In this document: piece after piece, positions 1 through 8,662 of the stretch
Numbering within the stretch: position 1 is the stretch's first letter
Layout of the letters: the number at the start of each line of letters is the position of its first letter
Source of the DNA: Thermodesulfobacteriota bacterium
Lineage (GTDB): Bacteria > Desulfobacterota > UBA8473
Direction: 5' to 3'
Assembly (NCBI GenBank): GCA_040757775.1
Contig: JBFLWQ010000021.1
Coordinates: 1-62,140 of the forward strand
Length of the DNA: 62,140 nucleotides
Position numbers and translations under genes: made by a program
The notes under the pieces: model-generated
The model's input: the letters and a program-made list of their open reading frames with translations, nothing else
Databases searched by the model: none
Told to the model about the DNA's origin: nothing

Positions 1-129
1 ATCAATGAGGAGTCAGCCAATCCGGAGCTTATGAGGAAGATATCGAGGATAGGCAAAGGCAGGATATACATGATAGGTGAGGCAGGAGACATAACCTCCG
101 CACTTATGGAAGAAAGAAGCAGGATGTGA
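1..129 (+). CDS. C-terminal end of an unidentified protein (partial)
   Basis: An open frame runs from the window edge to a TGA at 127-129 and gives the last 42 residues of a protein. The tail contains the segment RKISRIGKGRIYMIGEAGDI, then a short basic end. A 'iGkGRiY' segment of this kind occurs near the end of some von Willebrand A-type proteins, but the fragment is too short for an assignment and no function is claimed. The next gene starts 76 bases later with its own ribosome binding site. Confidence 0.5.
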   Translation: MNEESANPELMRKISRIGKGRIYMIGEAGDITSALMEERSRM

Positions 130-205
130 TTTTAGCAAAAAACTTTTTAATGATCGCTCAAAGGAATTTATAAGTATATAGTGGATAATTAAAAGGAGAA
201 CAAAA

Positions 206-1468
206 ATGGGTGATTATAGTGAAAAGAGAGAATGGCAGCCAGTTGAGGAGAGGGAGAAGGACCTTATTGAAAAATTAAAGGGGATAACCAAGCATGCCTA
301 TGAAAAAGCACCTGCAATTAAGAAAAGATTTGATGAAGCTGGCTTCCATCCTTCTCAGATAAAGAGTTTAGAGGATCTAGAGAAGATCCCGATAACAACA
401 AGGGATGAATATATAAAAATACAACGGGAAAATCCCCCCTTTGGCGGCTTCCTGACCGTACCTTATGAAACTCTGAAGAGGATATATGTTCATCCTGGCC
501 CCCAATACGAGACCCTTGCTGATACAGATATAGAGCATGCACAAAAGGTGCTGTGGAAGGTTGGGGCAAGAAGAGGGGATATAGTTATAAATGCTGTAAC
601 CTATCATATTGTACCTGCCGGACTCCTGGTTGACGATATTTTGACTTCTATGGGAGTTACAGTAATACCCACCGGATTTGGAAATACCGATCTTCAGATT
701 CAGATTATGCATGATTTGAAAGCAACTATCTTTGTTGGGTTTCCCCTTTTCTTCATGACGATTATAAAAAGGGCAGAAGAGTTGGGATATGACCTGAAAC
801 GCGATTTCCATATAAGACGAGCCCTTGCCCTTGGATCGTCTCCTGTAAGACGGAGTTTAGAGGAGGACTATAACATAGACACCCGAGAGGTCTATGCGTA
901 TCTGCCTGTGGGAATACCTGCATGTGAATGTGATGAGAAGTCAGGTATGCATATCGAGGAGGACTTTATTATTGAAATAGTTGATCCTGCAACAGGAAGA
1001 CAGGTGCCTTGTGGTGAGACAGGAGAATTGGTAGTTACTACCACATTTAATAATATTTTACCCAGGATTCGTATTGGCAGTGGCGACCTATCTTCTGTCA
1101 CAGATAAACCATGTCCCTGTGGTAGAACCTCCTACCGTATCCCGAAGATTCTAGGCCGAGTTGGAGAAGGGGTCAAGATAAGGGGTATGTTTGTTCACCC
1201 TATCGAAGTGGAAGATGTAGTCTCAAAGATACCTGGAATATCCAGATTTCATATAATATGTACCCATGAAAATATGAAAGACCTCATTACTGCAAAACTT
1301 GAGCTTAATAGTGAAGATATAGACAAAGATGCAATAACTGAATCTTTTATGACGGATTTCCAAAGTAGATGCCGACTTAGAGTTAATAAGGTGGAATTTG
1401 TACCTAAGGGTACGATACCTGATGATGCTAAAAAGGTAGAGGATTTAAGAAAGGAGGTTATTCTTTAG
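206..1468 (+). CDS. PaaK-family (phenylacetate-CoA ligase-like) adenylate-forming protein, degenerate P-loop
   Basis: The 420-residue length and overall pattern fit the phenylacetate-CoA ligase family, which activates aryl acids with ATP and CoA in the cytoplasm. Visible family features are the N-terminal helical region with IPITTRDEY near residue 65, the segment CGETGELVVTT near 265, the CPCGRT cysteine motif near 310 and a C-terminal domain with RGMFVHPIEVEDVV. The Ser/Thr/Gly-rich phosphate loop expected near residue 95 is missing; the sequence there reads YVHPGPQYET. The Asp-Asp normally found after the late GR motif is replaced by GEG. The protein may be a non-canonical ligase or a non-catalytic paralogue. 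The ATG follows AAAAGGAG at good spacing. It converges on the zinc-ribbon gene. Confidence 0.8.
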   Translation: MGDYSEKREWQPVEEREKDLIEKLKGITKHAYEKAPAIKKRFDEAGFHPSQIKSLEDLEKIPITTRDEYIKIQRENPPFGGFLTVPYETLKRIYVHPGPQYETLADTDIEHAQKVLWKVGARRGDIVINAVTYHIVPAGLLVDDILTSMGVTVIPTGFGNTDLQIQIMHDLKATIFVGFPLFFMTIIKRAEELGYDLKRDFHIRRALALGSSPVRRSLEEDYNIDTREVYAYLPVGIPACECDEKSGMHIEEDFIIEIVDPATGRQVPCGETGELVVTTTFNNILPRIRIGSGDLSSVTDKPCPCGRTSYRIPKILGRVGEGVKIRGMFVHPIEVEDVVSKIPGISRFHIICTHENMKDLITAKLELNSEDIDKDAITESFMTDFQSRCRLRVNKVEFVPKGTIPDDAKKVEDLRKEVIL

Positions 1469-1473
1469 GTTAA

Positions 1474-1492
1474 AAACCGTATACAACGGTTT
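1474..1492. terminator. Hairpin between convergent genes
   Basis: A 7-bp inverted repeat (AAACCGT, 5-base loop, ACGGTTT) is followed by a T-rich stretch on the plus strand. It lies in the 36 bases between the PaaK-like gene and the convergent zinc-ribbon gene, so it could end transcription in one or both directions. Confidence 0.5.
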
Positions 1493-1504
1493 CTGTTATG
1501 AGCC

Positions 1505-1720
1505 TCAAGAAAACCCGCCGGAACCGCAAGATGGAGATGATGACGTCGAAGCGAAAGATGAACTCTCTGACTTCCCTATAGAATTGCAGCAGGACAATAA
1601 TTTTTCAGGTCGCGGCTCCTTACATATAGGACAGACAAGTGCTTCATTACCTTCATTCATCTTCTGCAACTCTTCAAATACATGGTTACATTTACCACAT
1701 CGGTATTCATAGATTGGCAT
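1505..1720 (-). CDS. FmdB-family zinc ribbon protein
   Basis: A 71-residue protein starting MPIYEYRCGKCNHVFE, the hallmark of the FmdB/CxxC putative regulatory family. Two Cys pairs, CGKC (residues 8-11) and CPIC (about 31-34), form a zinc ribbon. A Ser/Gly-rich tail ends CGSGGFS. Family members are small and often lie near formate, CO or chaperone genes; the original FmdB was proposed to be a regulator, but the molecular role is not established. It is the last gene of the minus-strand run that begins with hsp20, 47 bases after ccdA. A GGAGG-type site precedes the ATG. Confidence 0.85.
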   Translation of the reverse strand: MPIYEYRCGKCNHVFEELQKMNEGNEALVCPICKEPRPEKLLSCCNSIGKSESSSFASTSSSPSCGSGGFS

Positions 1721-1767
1721 ATATCTCTTTCCTCCTTTACTGATAAGCGGTTAGCTGTCAGCAGTTA

Positions 1768-2499
1768 TTAGTCTCCAAAGATAGACTGGATTATATTGAG
1801 GTTATTGGTCATGATAAGGATACCAGCTACAATAAGCAATGAACCACTTGCTATAGATATGGCTCTTGAATACTTCACCACTTTTTGAAAGAAACTGAAA
1901 AATGCACTTATACACAGGCCTGTAATAATAAAAGGGATACCTAATCCAAGGGAATACATACCCAAGAGATATGTCCCTTGATAAACTGTATCCTGCATTG
2001 CAGCGTATGTTAACATTCCTCCTAATATGGGGCCTATACAGGGTGTCCACCCAATAGCAAATGCTACCCCCACAACCAGCGAACCGAAGAGATTTGTGGG
2101 TTTATACTTCAGGTGGAATCTCTTTTCATATTCCAGGTACTTTATTTTAAAGATTCCGGTTAAGTGTATACCAAAAGCAATAACGATCAGACCCCCGGCT
2201 ACCTCAATTGTCTTTTTGTTGTTAAAGAGGAAAGTCCCAAGATAAGTTGCCGATGCTCCCAGAGCTGTAAAAACCAATCCAAAGCCTATGATAAAAAGTA
2301 TTGTTTCCAAAAGTATATTCCTAAAGTACTCTCCCCTCGTCCTTTGTACCTTTTCACCCAGGAGCTCATTGACAGAGCATCCTGTTATGAAAGAAATATA
2401 AGAGGGGATAAGGGGTAACACACAGGGAGAAAAAAATGTAAATACCCCTGCACCCAGTGCAATGAGTAATGATATCTCTTGAGCCACTCCTGAATTCAT
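1768..2499 (-). CDS. ccdA: CcdA-type cytochrome c biogenesis / thiol-disulfide transmembrane protein
   Basis: A 243-residue membrane protein with about six hydrophobic helices, matching the DsbD-beta/CcdA family. These proteins carry reducing equivalents from cytoplasmic thioredoxin across the inner membrane to periplasmic thiol proteins and apocytochromes. The two redox cysteines sit in the conserved contexts FFSPCVLPLIPSY (near residue 25) and GWTPCIGPILGG (near residue 150). The ATG at 2499 overlaps by one base the TAA stop of the upstream Cys-rich small gene, indicating translational coupling. No soluble thioredoxin partner is adjacent. Confidence 0.9.
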   Translation of the reverse strand: MNSGVAQEISLLIALGAGVFTFFSPCVLPLIPSYISFITGCSVNELLGEKVQRTRGEYFRNILLETILFIIGFGLVFTALGASATYLGTFLFNNKKTIEVAGGLIVIAFGIHLTGIFKIKYLEYEKRFHLKYKPTNLFGSLVVGVAFAIGWTPCIGPILGGMLTYAAMQDTVYQGTYLLGMYSLGLGIPFIITGLCISAFFSFFQKVVKYSRAISIASGSLLIVAGILIMTNNLNIIQSIFGD

Positions 2500-2675
2500 T
2501 AATTTTCCCCCTGGACAATCTTTTTCTCTTTAATCAATTCCCATGCTACACATCGGTCTCTGAATTTACAGTATAAACTGGGATCTTTGCAGGTAATGCA
2601 TTCCTCACACAGTCCTATTCCCAATTTCTGACAGACAGATATAGCCCTTCTGTCTGGATGGTTTTCACAAAACAA
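2499..2675 (-). CDS. Small Cys/His-rich protein, B-box-like zinc-binding, coupled to ccdA
   Basis: A 58-residue frame starting at TTG, preceded by GGGAGG at about 8 bases, and ending in a TAA that shares one base with the ccdA start. The protein begins FCENHPDRRAISVCQKLG and continues with LCEECITCKDPSLYC and RDRCVAWELIK. The pattern C-x2-H-x9-C followed by C-x2-C, C, C and C resembles a B-box-type zinc finger. Seven cysteines in 58 residues and direct coupling to a thiol-electron carrier suggest a metal- or redox-responsive accessory. Function is unknown. The TTG start probably hides it from gene callers. Confidence 0.72.
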   Translation of the reverse strand: MFCENHPDRRAISVCQKLGIGLCEECITCKDPSLYCKFRDRCVAWELIKEKKIVQGEN

Positions 2676-2767
2676 ATTCCTTTTCCTCCCTTAATACTGT
2701 ATGTTGAACGCTTTGGAAAAAGGATACTATTTCAAAGCTCTCTGTTTGTACCTGTAGAGACAAGGTT

Positions 2768-5374
2768 TTAATTAGCTGTAAAAATCAAAGCGTTCCCGTC
2801 ATAATCACCTACTACCTCATTCCCCTCCTTGATATCGCCTTTTATTATGAGTTTGGCGATGGGGGTTTCCACGTTAGCCTGGATGCTCCTTTTCAAAGGA
2901 CGGGCACCATAAGTCGGATCATACCCTATCTTAGCCAGATAATCTTTGGCGATATCCGTTAGCTTCAGAACCATCCTTCTTTCCGAAAGCCGCTTTTGCA
3001 GGTACTCAAGCTGTATATCTACAATCTTCTTCAACTGTTCGGAAGTAAGGGCGTGGAACACAACTATCTCATCAACCCTGTTCAGAAACTCGGGTCTGAA
3101 ATGCTGTCTTAAAGCCTCCAGGACAAGACCCTTCATCCTTTCGTAACTCGATTCGTCCACTTCACGATAATCCAGAATATAGTGGCTGCCGATGTTTGAT
3201 GTCATTATCACTATTGTATTCTTAAAATCTACCGTACGTCCATGGGAATCGGTCAGACGTCCGTCATCCAGTATCTGAAGCAAGACATTAAAGACGTCAT
3301 GATGAGCCTTTTCTATCTCATCAAAGAGAACTACTGAGTATGGCTTTCTCCTCACTGCCTCCGTGAGTTGCCCTCCTTCTTCATATCCTACATACCCTGG
3401 TGGAGCACCAATCAGACGTGCCACTGTGTGTTTTTCCATGTATTCAGACATGTCAATGCGCACCATGGCCTGCTCATCGTCAAAGAGAAAATCAGCCAGT
3501 GTCCTTGCCAGCTCTGTTTTTCCTACACCAGATGGTCCCATGAATATGAAACTGCCTATGGGTCTCTGGGGGTCTTTTAACCCGGAACGGGAACGGACTA
3601 CTGCATCTGCCACTGCTGTTACTGCCTCATCCTGTCCTACTACCCTCTTGTGAAGGTGCTCCTCCAGGCGTAAGAGCTTTTCGATTTCACCTTCCAACAA
3701 TCTGTTGACAGGAATGCCTGTCCACCTGCTTACCACCTCGGCTATATCGTCTTCATCCACCTCTTCCTTCAGTAACCTTTTTGTTTGATCGCCATTTTGT
3801 TGATACTTTTCTTCTTCGGCCTTTAAGCCCTTTTCCAGTTCGATAAGTTTCCCATACTTTAACTCAGCCGCCTTGTTGAGATCATAACCTCTCTCCGCCT
3901 GTTCAATCTGGACCTTTACCTTCTCAATCTCCTCCTTCAACTCCCTGACCTTCTGAATACCTTCTTTTTCCATCTGCCACCTTGCCTTCATCGAATCAGC
4001 TTCAGCTTTAAGGTCACCCAGGTCCTTTTTCAACTTTTCCAATCTCTCTTTAGACGCCTTATCTGTTTCCTTTTTTAATGCCTCCCTTTCAATCTCCAAT
4101 TGCATAATCTTTCTCATTATTTCATCGAGTTCGGAAGGCATGCTGTCAATCTCTGTCCGAAGCCTGGCAGCAGCCTCATCAATAAGGTCTATGGCCTTAT
4201 CAGGTAAGAACCGGTCAGATATATATCTGTTACTCAGTACAGCCGCTGAAACCAGTGCAGAGTCCTTGATACGTACTCCATGGTGAACCTCATATCGTTC
4301 CTTGAGACCTCTGAGTATCGATATGGTCTCCTCCGGACTGGGTTGGTCCACCAATACCGGTTGAAATCTTCTCTCCAATGCGGCATCTTTTTCTACGTGT
4401 TTTCGATATTCGTTTAGCGTTGTTGCTCCAATACAGTGCAGTTCCCCCCTTGCCAGCATGGGTTTCAGTATATTGCTGGCATCCATTGCCCCTTCAGCGG
4501 CACCAGCCCCCACAACCGTGTGGAGTTCGTCTATGAAGAGTATATATCTTCCTTCTGACTCCTGAATCTCCTTCAATACTGCTTTAAGCCTTTCTTCAAA
4601 CTCTCCACGGTACTTTGCACCTGCAATCAATGCCCCCATGTCTAAGGCAATGACCCTCTTTTCTTTTAACCCCTCCGGAACATCCCCCTTTATGACCCGC
4701 TGTGCCAATCCTTCCACTATTGCGGTTTTTCCTACGCCAGGTTCTCCGATTAAGACAGGGTTATTCTTTGTACGCCTGGACAATACCTGGATTACCCTCC
4801 TTATTTCCTCATCCCTCCCGATTACAGGATCGAGCTTGCCCCGCTCTGCTTCTCTGGTCAGGTCCCTGCCATATCTTTCCAATGCCTGATACGTATCCTC
4901 AGGGGTCTGGGATGTTACCCGCTGTTTACCTCTTACATCCATTAAAGCCCTCAAAAATCCGTCTTTGGTAACTCCGTAACCCTTCAAAAGAATGGTTATG
5001 GTATCTTTTTCATCGTTTAGTATGCCAAGGACCACATGCTCTACACTGACATATTCATCTTTAAGCCTTTTGGCTTCCTCTTCTCCTTCCACCAGTACCC
5101 GGTTAAGCCTGGCAGTAATATAAATCTGACCTGCTGCAGCACCAGAACCAGTAACTTTGGGAAGATTTTCTATATGATGAAGTAGTTGTTGACGTATATC
5201 CTGGGCAGAGGCTCCCATCTTCTCAAAGACCCGGGGAACCAAACCATCGGATTGATCCAGTAGGGCTAGAAAAAGGTGATCAACATCCACCTGTTGATTA
5301 TTGTATTTTATCGCCAGGCTTTGAGCGTTATTTATTGCCTCCCTTGTCTTTTCAGTAAGTCTATTGGGATCCAT
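2768..5374 (-). CDS. clpB: ClpB ATP-dependent disaggregase
   Basis: A hexameric AAA+ chaperone that extracts polypeptides from aggregates with the DnaK system. It has an N-terminal Clp repeat domain (1-145), a first AAA+ module with [13 protein letters not shown] and the Walker B segment ILFIDELHT, a long coiled-coil middle domain (about 400-525), and a second AAA+ module with [11 protein letters not shown] and [13 protein letters not shown]. There is no ClpP-binding loop signature. The start is placed at the ATG before DPNRLTEKT because GGAGGTG lies six bases upstream; an earlier in-frame ATG eight codons upstream lacks a site. It is the fourth gene of hsp20-grpE-dnaJ-clpB. Confidence 0.97.
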   Translation of the reverse strand: MDPNRLTEKTREAINNAQSLAIKYNNQQVDVDHLFLALLDQSDGLVPRVFEKMGASAQDIRQQLLHHIENLPKVTGSGAAAGQIYITARLNRVLVEGEEEAKRLKDEYVSVEHVVLGILNDEKDTITILLKGYGVTKDGFLRALMDVRGKQRVTSQTPEDTYQALERYGRDLTREAERGKLDPVIGRDEEIRRVIQVLSRRTKNNPVLIGEPGVGKTAIVEGLAQRVIKGDVPEGLKEKRVIALDMGALIAGAKYRGEFEERLKAVLKEIQESEGRYILFIDELHTVVGAGAAEGAMDASNILKPMLARGELHCIGATTLNEYRKHVEKDAALERRFQPVLVDQPSPEETISILRGLKERYEVHHGVRIKDSALVSAAVLSNRYISDRFLPDKAIDLIDEAAARLRTEIDSMPSELDEIMRKIMQLEIEREALKKETDKASKERLEKLKKDLGDLKAEADSMKARWQMEKEGIQKVRELKEEIEKVKVQIEQAERGYDLNKAAELKYGKLIELEKGLKAEEEKYQQNGDQTKRLLKEEVDEDDIAEVVSRWTGIPVNRLLEGEIEKLLRLEEHLHKRVVGQDEAVTAVADAVVRSRSGLKDPQRPIGSFIFMGPSGVGKTELARTLADFLFDDEQAMVRIDMSEYMEKHTVARLIGAPPGYVGYEEGGQLTEAVRRKPYSVVLFDEIEKAHHDVFNVLLQILDDGRLTDSHGRTVDFKNTIVIMTSNIGSHYILDYREVDESSYERMKGLVLEALRQHFRPEFLNRVDEIVVFHALTSEQLKKIVDIQLEYLQKRLSERRMVLKLTDIAKDYLAKIGYDPTYGARPLKRSIQANVETPIAKLIIKGDIKEGNEVVGDYDGNALIFTAN

Positions 5375-5407
5375 TGAAATCACCTCCTCATCTAACAACT
5401 AGTGCAT

Positions 5408-6439
5408 TTATCTCCTGGCTTTCCCAAAGATTGCATCACCCATTTTATTATCATATAGTTGAGCTAACTTCCCGTACAGATCCTTTTCCTTTTCGCTGAC
5501 TTTTTTTGGTACAACAATCTTTATCTTTACGTATTGATCTCCACTCTCTCCACCCTTCTTGGGCAAACCCAAACCCTTCAACCTGAGGCGCTGCCCTGAC
5601 TGTGTGCCTGGAGGTATTTTCATCTTAACATACCCCTTTAAAGTTAATACCTCTACCTCTGTGCCCATTATAGCCTCCCATGGCATTAAGGGGAGTTCAA
5701 TCTGTACATCATGGTCAGCCACAGTGAAATGAGGATGCGGTTTCAATTTGATATGGAGGTACAGGTCTCCTGCAGGACCGCCACCAATGCCAGTCTCTCC
5801 CTGTCCGGCCAACCTGATCCTGGATTCGTCTTTGACTCCAGCAGGTATTTTGATATCCAGTCGTCGTGGTTTAGCTGTCATTCCCATACCATTGCAGGTA
5901 GTGCAACTTCTATTACCTACCATTGTAGTCCCTCTGCAATTAGGGCATACTTCACCTTTCTGAAGAGTAATACTGTGCTTTCCCCCATTATATGCGTCTT
6001 CCAGTGAAATCGTTAATTCGGCATCAATATTAGCCCCACGAGCCTTTCTGCTCCTCCTGGCTGTTCTTTGTGAAAATCTGCCCCCTTCTGCCTGCCCAAA
6101 AAGGGTAGAGAAGAAATCGCTGAAGCCACCCATGCTTGCAAAGTCTCCGAAATCACCCATTCTCAAATGGACACCTTCCCATCCGGGCGGTGGTCTGAAA
6201 TCAGCGCCTGCCTGCCAGTTGGGTCCCAGCTGATCATATTTTGTTTTCTTTTCAGGATCCCCCAGAACCTCGTATGCCTCATTTATCTCTTTGAACTTTT
6301 CTTCTGCTTCCTTCTTGTCAGGGTTGACATCTGGATGGTACTTTCTGGCAAGCTTTCTATACGCATTCTTTATCTCTTTCCCTGAGGCATCTCTCTTAAG
6401 GCCCAGAATTTCATAGTAATCTTTATATTTTATCGCCAT
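5408..6439 (-). CDS. dnaJ: DnaJ-family co-chaperone with a reduced (single) zinc finger
   Basis: A 343-residue Hsp40 that stimulates DnaK ATPase and delivers clients. The J domain occupies residues 5-75 with the catalytic HPD in [13 protein letters not shown] Gly/Phe-rich stretch (90-130) follows, then the C-terminal beta-sandwich domains with [17 protein letters not shown]. Canonical type I DnaJ has four CxxCxGxG repeats; here only two are seen (CPNCRGT and CTTCNGMG, about residues 163-182). This leaves one four-Cys zinc site, so the protein is intermediate between DnaJ and CbpA. It lies 20 bases after grpE. dnaK is not in the window. Confidence 0.9.
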   Translation of the reverse strand: MAIKYKDYYEILGLKRDASGKEIKNAYRKLARKYHPDVNPDKKEAEEKFKEINEAYEVLGDPEKKTKYDQLGPNWQAGADFRPPPGWEGVHLRMGDFGDFASMGGFSDFFSTLFGQAEGGRFSQRTARRSRKARGANIDAELTISLEDAYNGGKHSITLQKGEVCPNCRGTTMVGNRSCTTCNGMGMTAKPRRLDIKIPAGVKDESRIRLAGQGETGIGGGPAGDLYLHIKLKPHPHFTVADHDVQIELPLMPWEAIMGTEVEVLTLKGYVKMKIPPGTQSGQRLRLKGLGLPKKGGESGDQYVKIKIVVPKKVSEKEKDLYGKLAQLYDNKMGDAIFGKARR

Positions 6440-6459
6440 ATTTCTTCATCCTCAACTTC

Positions 6460-7023
6460 TCATACTGCTACATGAACCTTCGATGGACGCAGGAGTTTAG
6501 CATCCATTATATACCCCTTCTGTACCTCATTTATTACTGTGTTCCGGTCAAAATCGCTGGTTTTTATCACTCCCACAGCCTCATGAATGTTGGGGTCAAA
6601 CTCTTTCCCTAAACAGTCTATACGTTCAACTCTATATTCTCTTAAAACAGATATGAGTTGTCTGTATATAGACAATATACCATCAAAGAAGGAGTCATGT
6701 CTATAATTTTTAGCCGAGTCAATAGCCCTCTCAAAGTTGTCTATGACCTCGAGAATTTTGTTTATCAATTCACTCTTTTCCTCTTGAACCCTTAATCTTG
6801 AATCCCTGTCGGTCCTCCTTTTAAGATTATCAAAGTCGGCAAGGAGAGACAGGTACTGTCTTTCCTTCTCCTCAAGGGCAATTCTTAGTTTCATGACTTC
6901 AACATTCCTGTCTGTGTGTGACGCACTAGCAGGCCTGTCTGCGTGCAACGCATAGGCAGACGAATCGCCGTTACTCTTAATGACTTCATTTTCAGCGGGA
7001 ACCTCTTCAATGTTTATTTTCAT
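6460..7023 (-). CDS. grpE: GrpE nucleotide exchange factor
   Basis: The nucleotide exchange factor of DnaK. The C-terminal half shows the conserved segments KILEVIDNFERAI and the final beta-domain with VQKGYIMDAKLLRPSKV; the middle is a long coiled coil. About 187 residues if started at the ATG at 7023, six bases after GAGGTG; a GTG three codons earlier is less likely. The N-terminal disordered region contains two tandem 9-residue units encoded by a 27-base direct repeat that looks like an inserted palindromic repeat (see separate entry). A strong hairpin lies just upstream, between hsp20 and grpE. Confidence 0.93.
   Translation of the reverse strand: MKINIEEVPAENEVIKSNGDSSAYALHADRPASASHTDRNVEVMKLRIALEEKERQYLSLLADFDNLKRRTDRDSRLRVQEEKSELINKILEVIDNFERAIDSAKNYRHDSFFDGILSIYRQLISVLREYRVERIDCLGKEFDPNIHEAVGVIKTSDFDRNTVINEVQKGYIMDAKLLRPSKVHVAV
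6907..6960. repeat. Tandem 27-base palindrome-like repeat inside grpE
   Basis: Two tandem 27-base units, both starting CCTGTCTG and containing an ACGCA core, are joined head to tail at 6933/6934. They are read in frame and add 18 residues (roughly 22-39) to the disordered N-terminus of GrpE. Related CCTGTCTGCC/GGCAGG motifs lie between mltD and htrA (16565-16585), pointing to a dispersed repeat family. Confidence 0.6.
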
Positions 7024-7039
7024 ATTGTCCACCTCAAAA

Positions 7040-7072
7040 CTTAAGGGGCAGTTTAATATCCTGCCCCTTAAG
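7040..7072 (-). promoter_or_regulatory. 12-bp perfect hairpin between hsp20 and grpE
   Basis: The sequence CTTAAGGGGCAG, a 9-base loop, and CTGCCCCTTAAG form a perfect inverted repeat. On the minus strand it is followed by TTTT and then at once by the grpE ribosome binding site. It could be an attenuator or an RNA-processing/stability element that lets hsp20 be made in excess over grpE-dnaJ-clpB. Confidence 0.65.
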
Positions 7073-7117
7073 AAATCCAGTAGTCTCTCTCTACCCTAGA
7101 CACCGATAAGCTTGAAA

Positions 7118-7561
7118 CTATTCTACCGTAATTTCAATCTCCTTGGGTTTTACTTTTTCAGCCTTTGGTAAGGTTATCTTAAGCACACCGCCCTTATGCT
7201 GTGCCTTTATCTCACTCTCGTTAACAGAAACGGGAATCCTGAAGGATCTTGAAAAAGAACCATAGCTTCTTTCAACCCTGTAATAGTTTTCTCCCTCTTC
7301 TTCCTTTTCCTGCTTCTTTTCTCCTTTTATTGTCAGCGTGTCCTGCACAAAGGATATATTGACATCTTTAGGGTCTATACCCGGCACTTCTGTAGTTACT
7401 ACAACAGCCTCTTTTGTCTCTGAGATGTCAATGGGAGGAATCCATTCCCTTTCTTTTCGAATTACAGGGGTTCTCTCACCAAAGAACCTATCCCATAATG
7501 TATCCATATCACCCCTCAATGTCTCTAACTCCTTAAAAGGTCTCCATCTGGTAACGTCCAT
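7118..7561 (-). CDS. Hsp20/alpha-crystallin small heat shock protein
   Basis: A 147-residue ATP-independent holdase that binds unfolding proteins in the cytoplasm. The alpha-crystallin domain spans about residues 42-140 and includes WIPPIDISETKEAVVV, the segment VPGIDPKDVNISF and the conserved GVLKITLPKAE near the end. The C-terminal I-x-I-type anchor is present as IEITV. The ATG is preceded by AGGAGG at eight bases. It is the first gene of the heat shock run, and a hairpin sits in its leader. Confidence 0.95.
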   Translation of the reverse strand: MDVTRWRPFKELETLRGDMDTLWDRFFGERTPVIRKEREWIPPIDISETKEAVVVTTEVPGIDPKDVNISFVQDTLTIKGEKKQEKEEEGENYYRVERSYGSFSRSFRIPVSVNESEIKAQHKGGVLKITLPKAEKVKPKEIEITVE

Positions 7562-7584
7562 ATATATACACCTCCTTTTAGTTT

Positions 7585-7607
7585 ACCCCTGACAGTAATT
7601 CAGGGGT
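7585..7607 (-). promoter_or_regulatory. Leader hairpin upstream of hsp20
   Basis: An 8-bp inverted repeat (ACCCCTGA / TCAGGGGT, 7-base loop) ends 24 bases before the hsp20 start. It is not the CIRCE sequence. It may be an operator or an RNA structure; pairing with the ribosome binding site is not obvious. Confidence 0.45.
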
Positions 7608-7883
7608 TTAAATATCTCTTATCCTATCTATTTATATCCTTTTTTCTAAAAATAATCACTATGTCTCTAAGGTCAATAGGGGGAAATAAGATTATTAAGG
7701 AATTTTTTGCAGAGGCTTCAATTGGTGTGGTGTCAGAATTGGTTTGGCACTGAATTCAAGATTGATCCGGAGGGAATAGTAGACGTTGGTGCAGAAGGTG
7801 CTTCAGCTTGAAGGAGATTTTATAGAACGTTCTTAAGGAGGCATTAGATCGTTACTTGACTCTTTTTGCCTGAAGGTAGTGTT
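7608..7883. other. Intergenic stretch without a supported gene
   Basis: This is the rest of the gap between hsp20 and the MazF-like gene. No frame with a ribosome binding site and family resemblance was found on either strand. An AT-rich block at 7615-7700 probably holds the hsp20 promoter, but no convincing sigma32-like or CIRCE match is visible. Confidence 0.4.
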
Positions 7884-7884
7884 G

Positions 7885-8223
7885 TTAGCCCTTAAGATTT
7901 CGAATATCCAAAGCTATGCTGAGAGCACTGTTAAGCTCCTCGATCTTTTGTGGGGAAAGCGATCCAATAAAGTTTGTCAAAACTGATTTGGGCAGACTCA
8001 CGAGTTCATCACAATGAATACTGCTATCGTGCTTTAATCCTTCATTTACCCCAACCAATACTTGAGTGGAAAGGCCGTCATGAGTTGAATAAATCGGGGC
8101 ACAAACGACTGTGGAGAAACGGGAATCGATGAGGACTTGGCGGCTTATAATAACAAAAACTCTGGATTTTTTTGGATCCTTGGCCGGAGGGTTAGCAACA
8201 CGATACAATTCACCACGTTTCAC
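7885..8223 (-). CDS. MazF/PemK-like endoribonuclease toxin
   Basis: A 112-residue protein of the MazF/PemK fold, normally a sequence-specific mRNA interferase held inactive by its antitoxin. It opens [10 protein letters not shown], typical for the family, and contains [20 protein letters not shown] and the later segment [11 protein letters not shown] around the conserved core strands. The ATG overlaps the antitoxin stop by four bases (ATGA). The stop codon lies within a GGGCTAAC sequence that mirrors the GTTAGCCC upstream of the pair (see attC-like finding). No truncation is visible, so this is the only apparently intact toxin in the window. Confidence 0.85.
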   Translation of the reverse strand: MKRGELYRVANPPAKDPKKSRVFVIISRQVLIDSRFSTVVCAPIYSTHDGLSTQVLVGVNEGLKHDSSIHCDELVSLPKSVLTNFIGSLSPQKIEELNSALSIALDIRNLKG

Positions 8224-8450
8224 AGATCCACCTGATAGGTAAGGACATCCATTGCTTCTTGGTTTAGATAATCCGCACGCTGATTGATAATTTCGAGGTC
8301 TCTGGCATCCTGCTGCCTATGAATCAATTGCCTGATAAAAACCCGGATAGCCTCCTCAATAAACTCGGATCGGTTATTATACTCCCTTGCGTATTCATTA
8401 ATTGCTTTCAGCAAGTCCTCAGATAAGGTTATAGATGTCTTGATTTTCAT
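8220..8450 (-). CDS. Ribbon-helix-helix antitoxin (MazE/CopG-like)
   Basis: A 76-residue protein with an N-terminal ribbon-helix-helix ([20 protein letters not shown], then [17 protein letters not shown]). It should dimerise and bind the operator of its own gene, while the C-terminal tail (about 50-76) neutralises the downstream MazF-like toxin. The genes overlap by four bases, the standard arrangement for a toxin-antitoxin pair. Confidence 0.85.
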   Translation of the reverse strand: MKIKTSITLSEDLLKAINEYAREYNNRSEFIEEAIRVFIRQLIHRQQDARDLEIINQRADYLNQEAMDVLTYQVDL

Positions 8451-8520
8451 ATTACAAATATACTCCAGAAATAATACCTTGTCAAGAGAAGTTTCATCGT
8501 CTTGATATCATTTGTTATTT

Positions 8521-8589
8521 GGGCTAACGAGCCTGTAGAAAAAGCCCTTTTGTAGCGGCTTACCGCCAGTCCGGTGGAGGTCGTTGTTC
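8521..8589. repeat. attC-like / integron-cassette-like element beside the MazEF-like pair
   Basis: Starts GGGCTAACGA and ends about 68 bases later in GGTCGTTGTTC. The ends can pair through AACGA/TCGTT and CC/GG, leaving a loop with AGCGGCTTACCGCC. This is the layout, though not the exact core consensus, of an integron attC site. A matching core lies at the other end of the toxin-antitoxin pair (7884-7891). Alternatively it is a simple dispersed palindrome. Confidence 0.35.
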
Positions 8590-8662
8590 AATATTCATCC
8601 TCAAAACAATTTGAACAAGTCATAAATTTAAACCTCACGTCTTATATCTTGCATCATTAGCC

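Noticed and set aside
7118-7607. CIRCE/HrcA control of the heat shock operon
   Set aside because: The inverted repeat is ACCCCTGA-N7-TCAGGGGT, not TTAGCACTC-N9-GAGTGCTAA.
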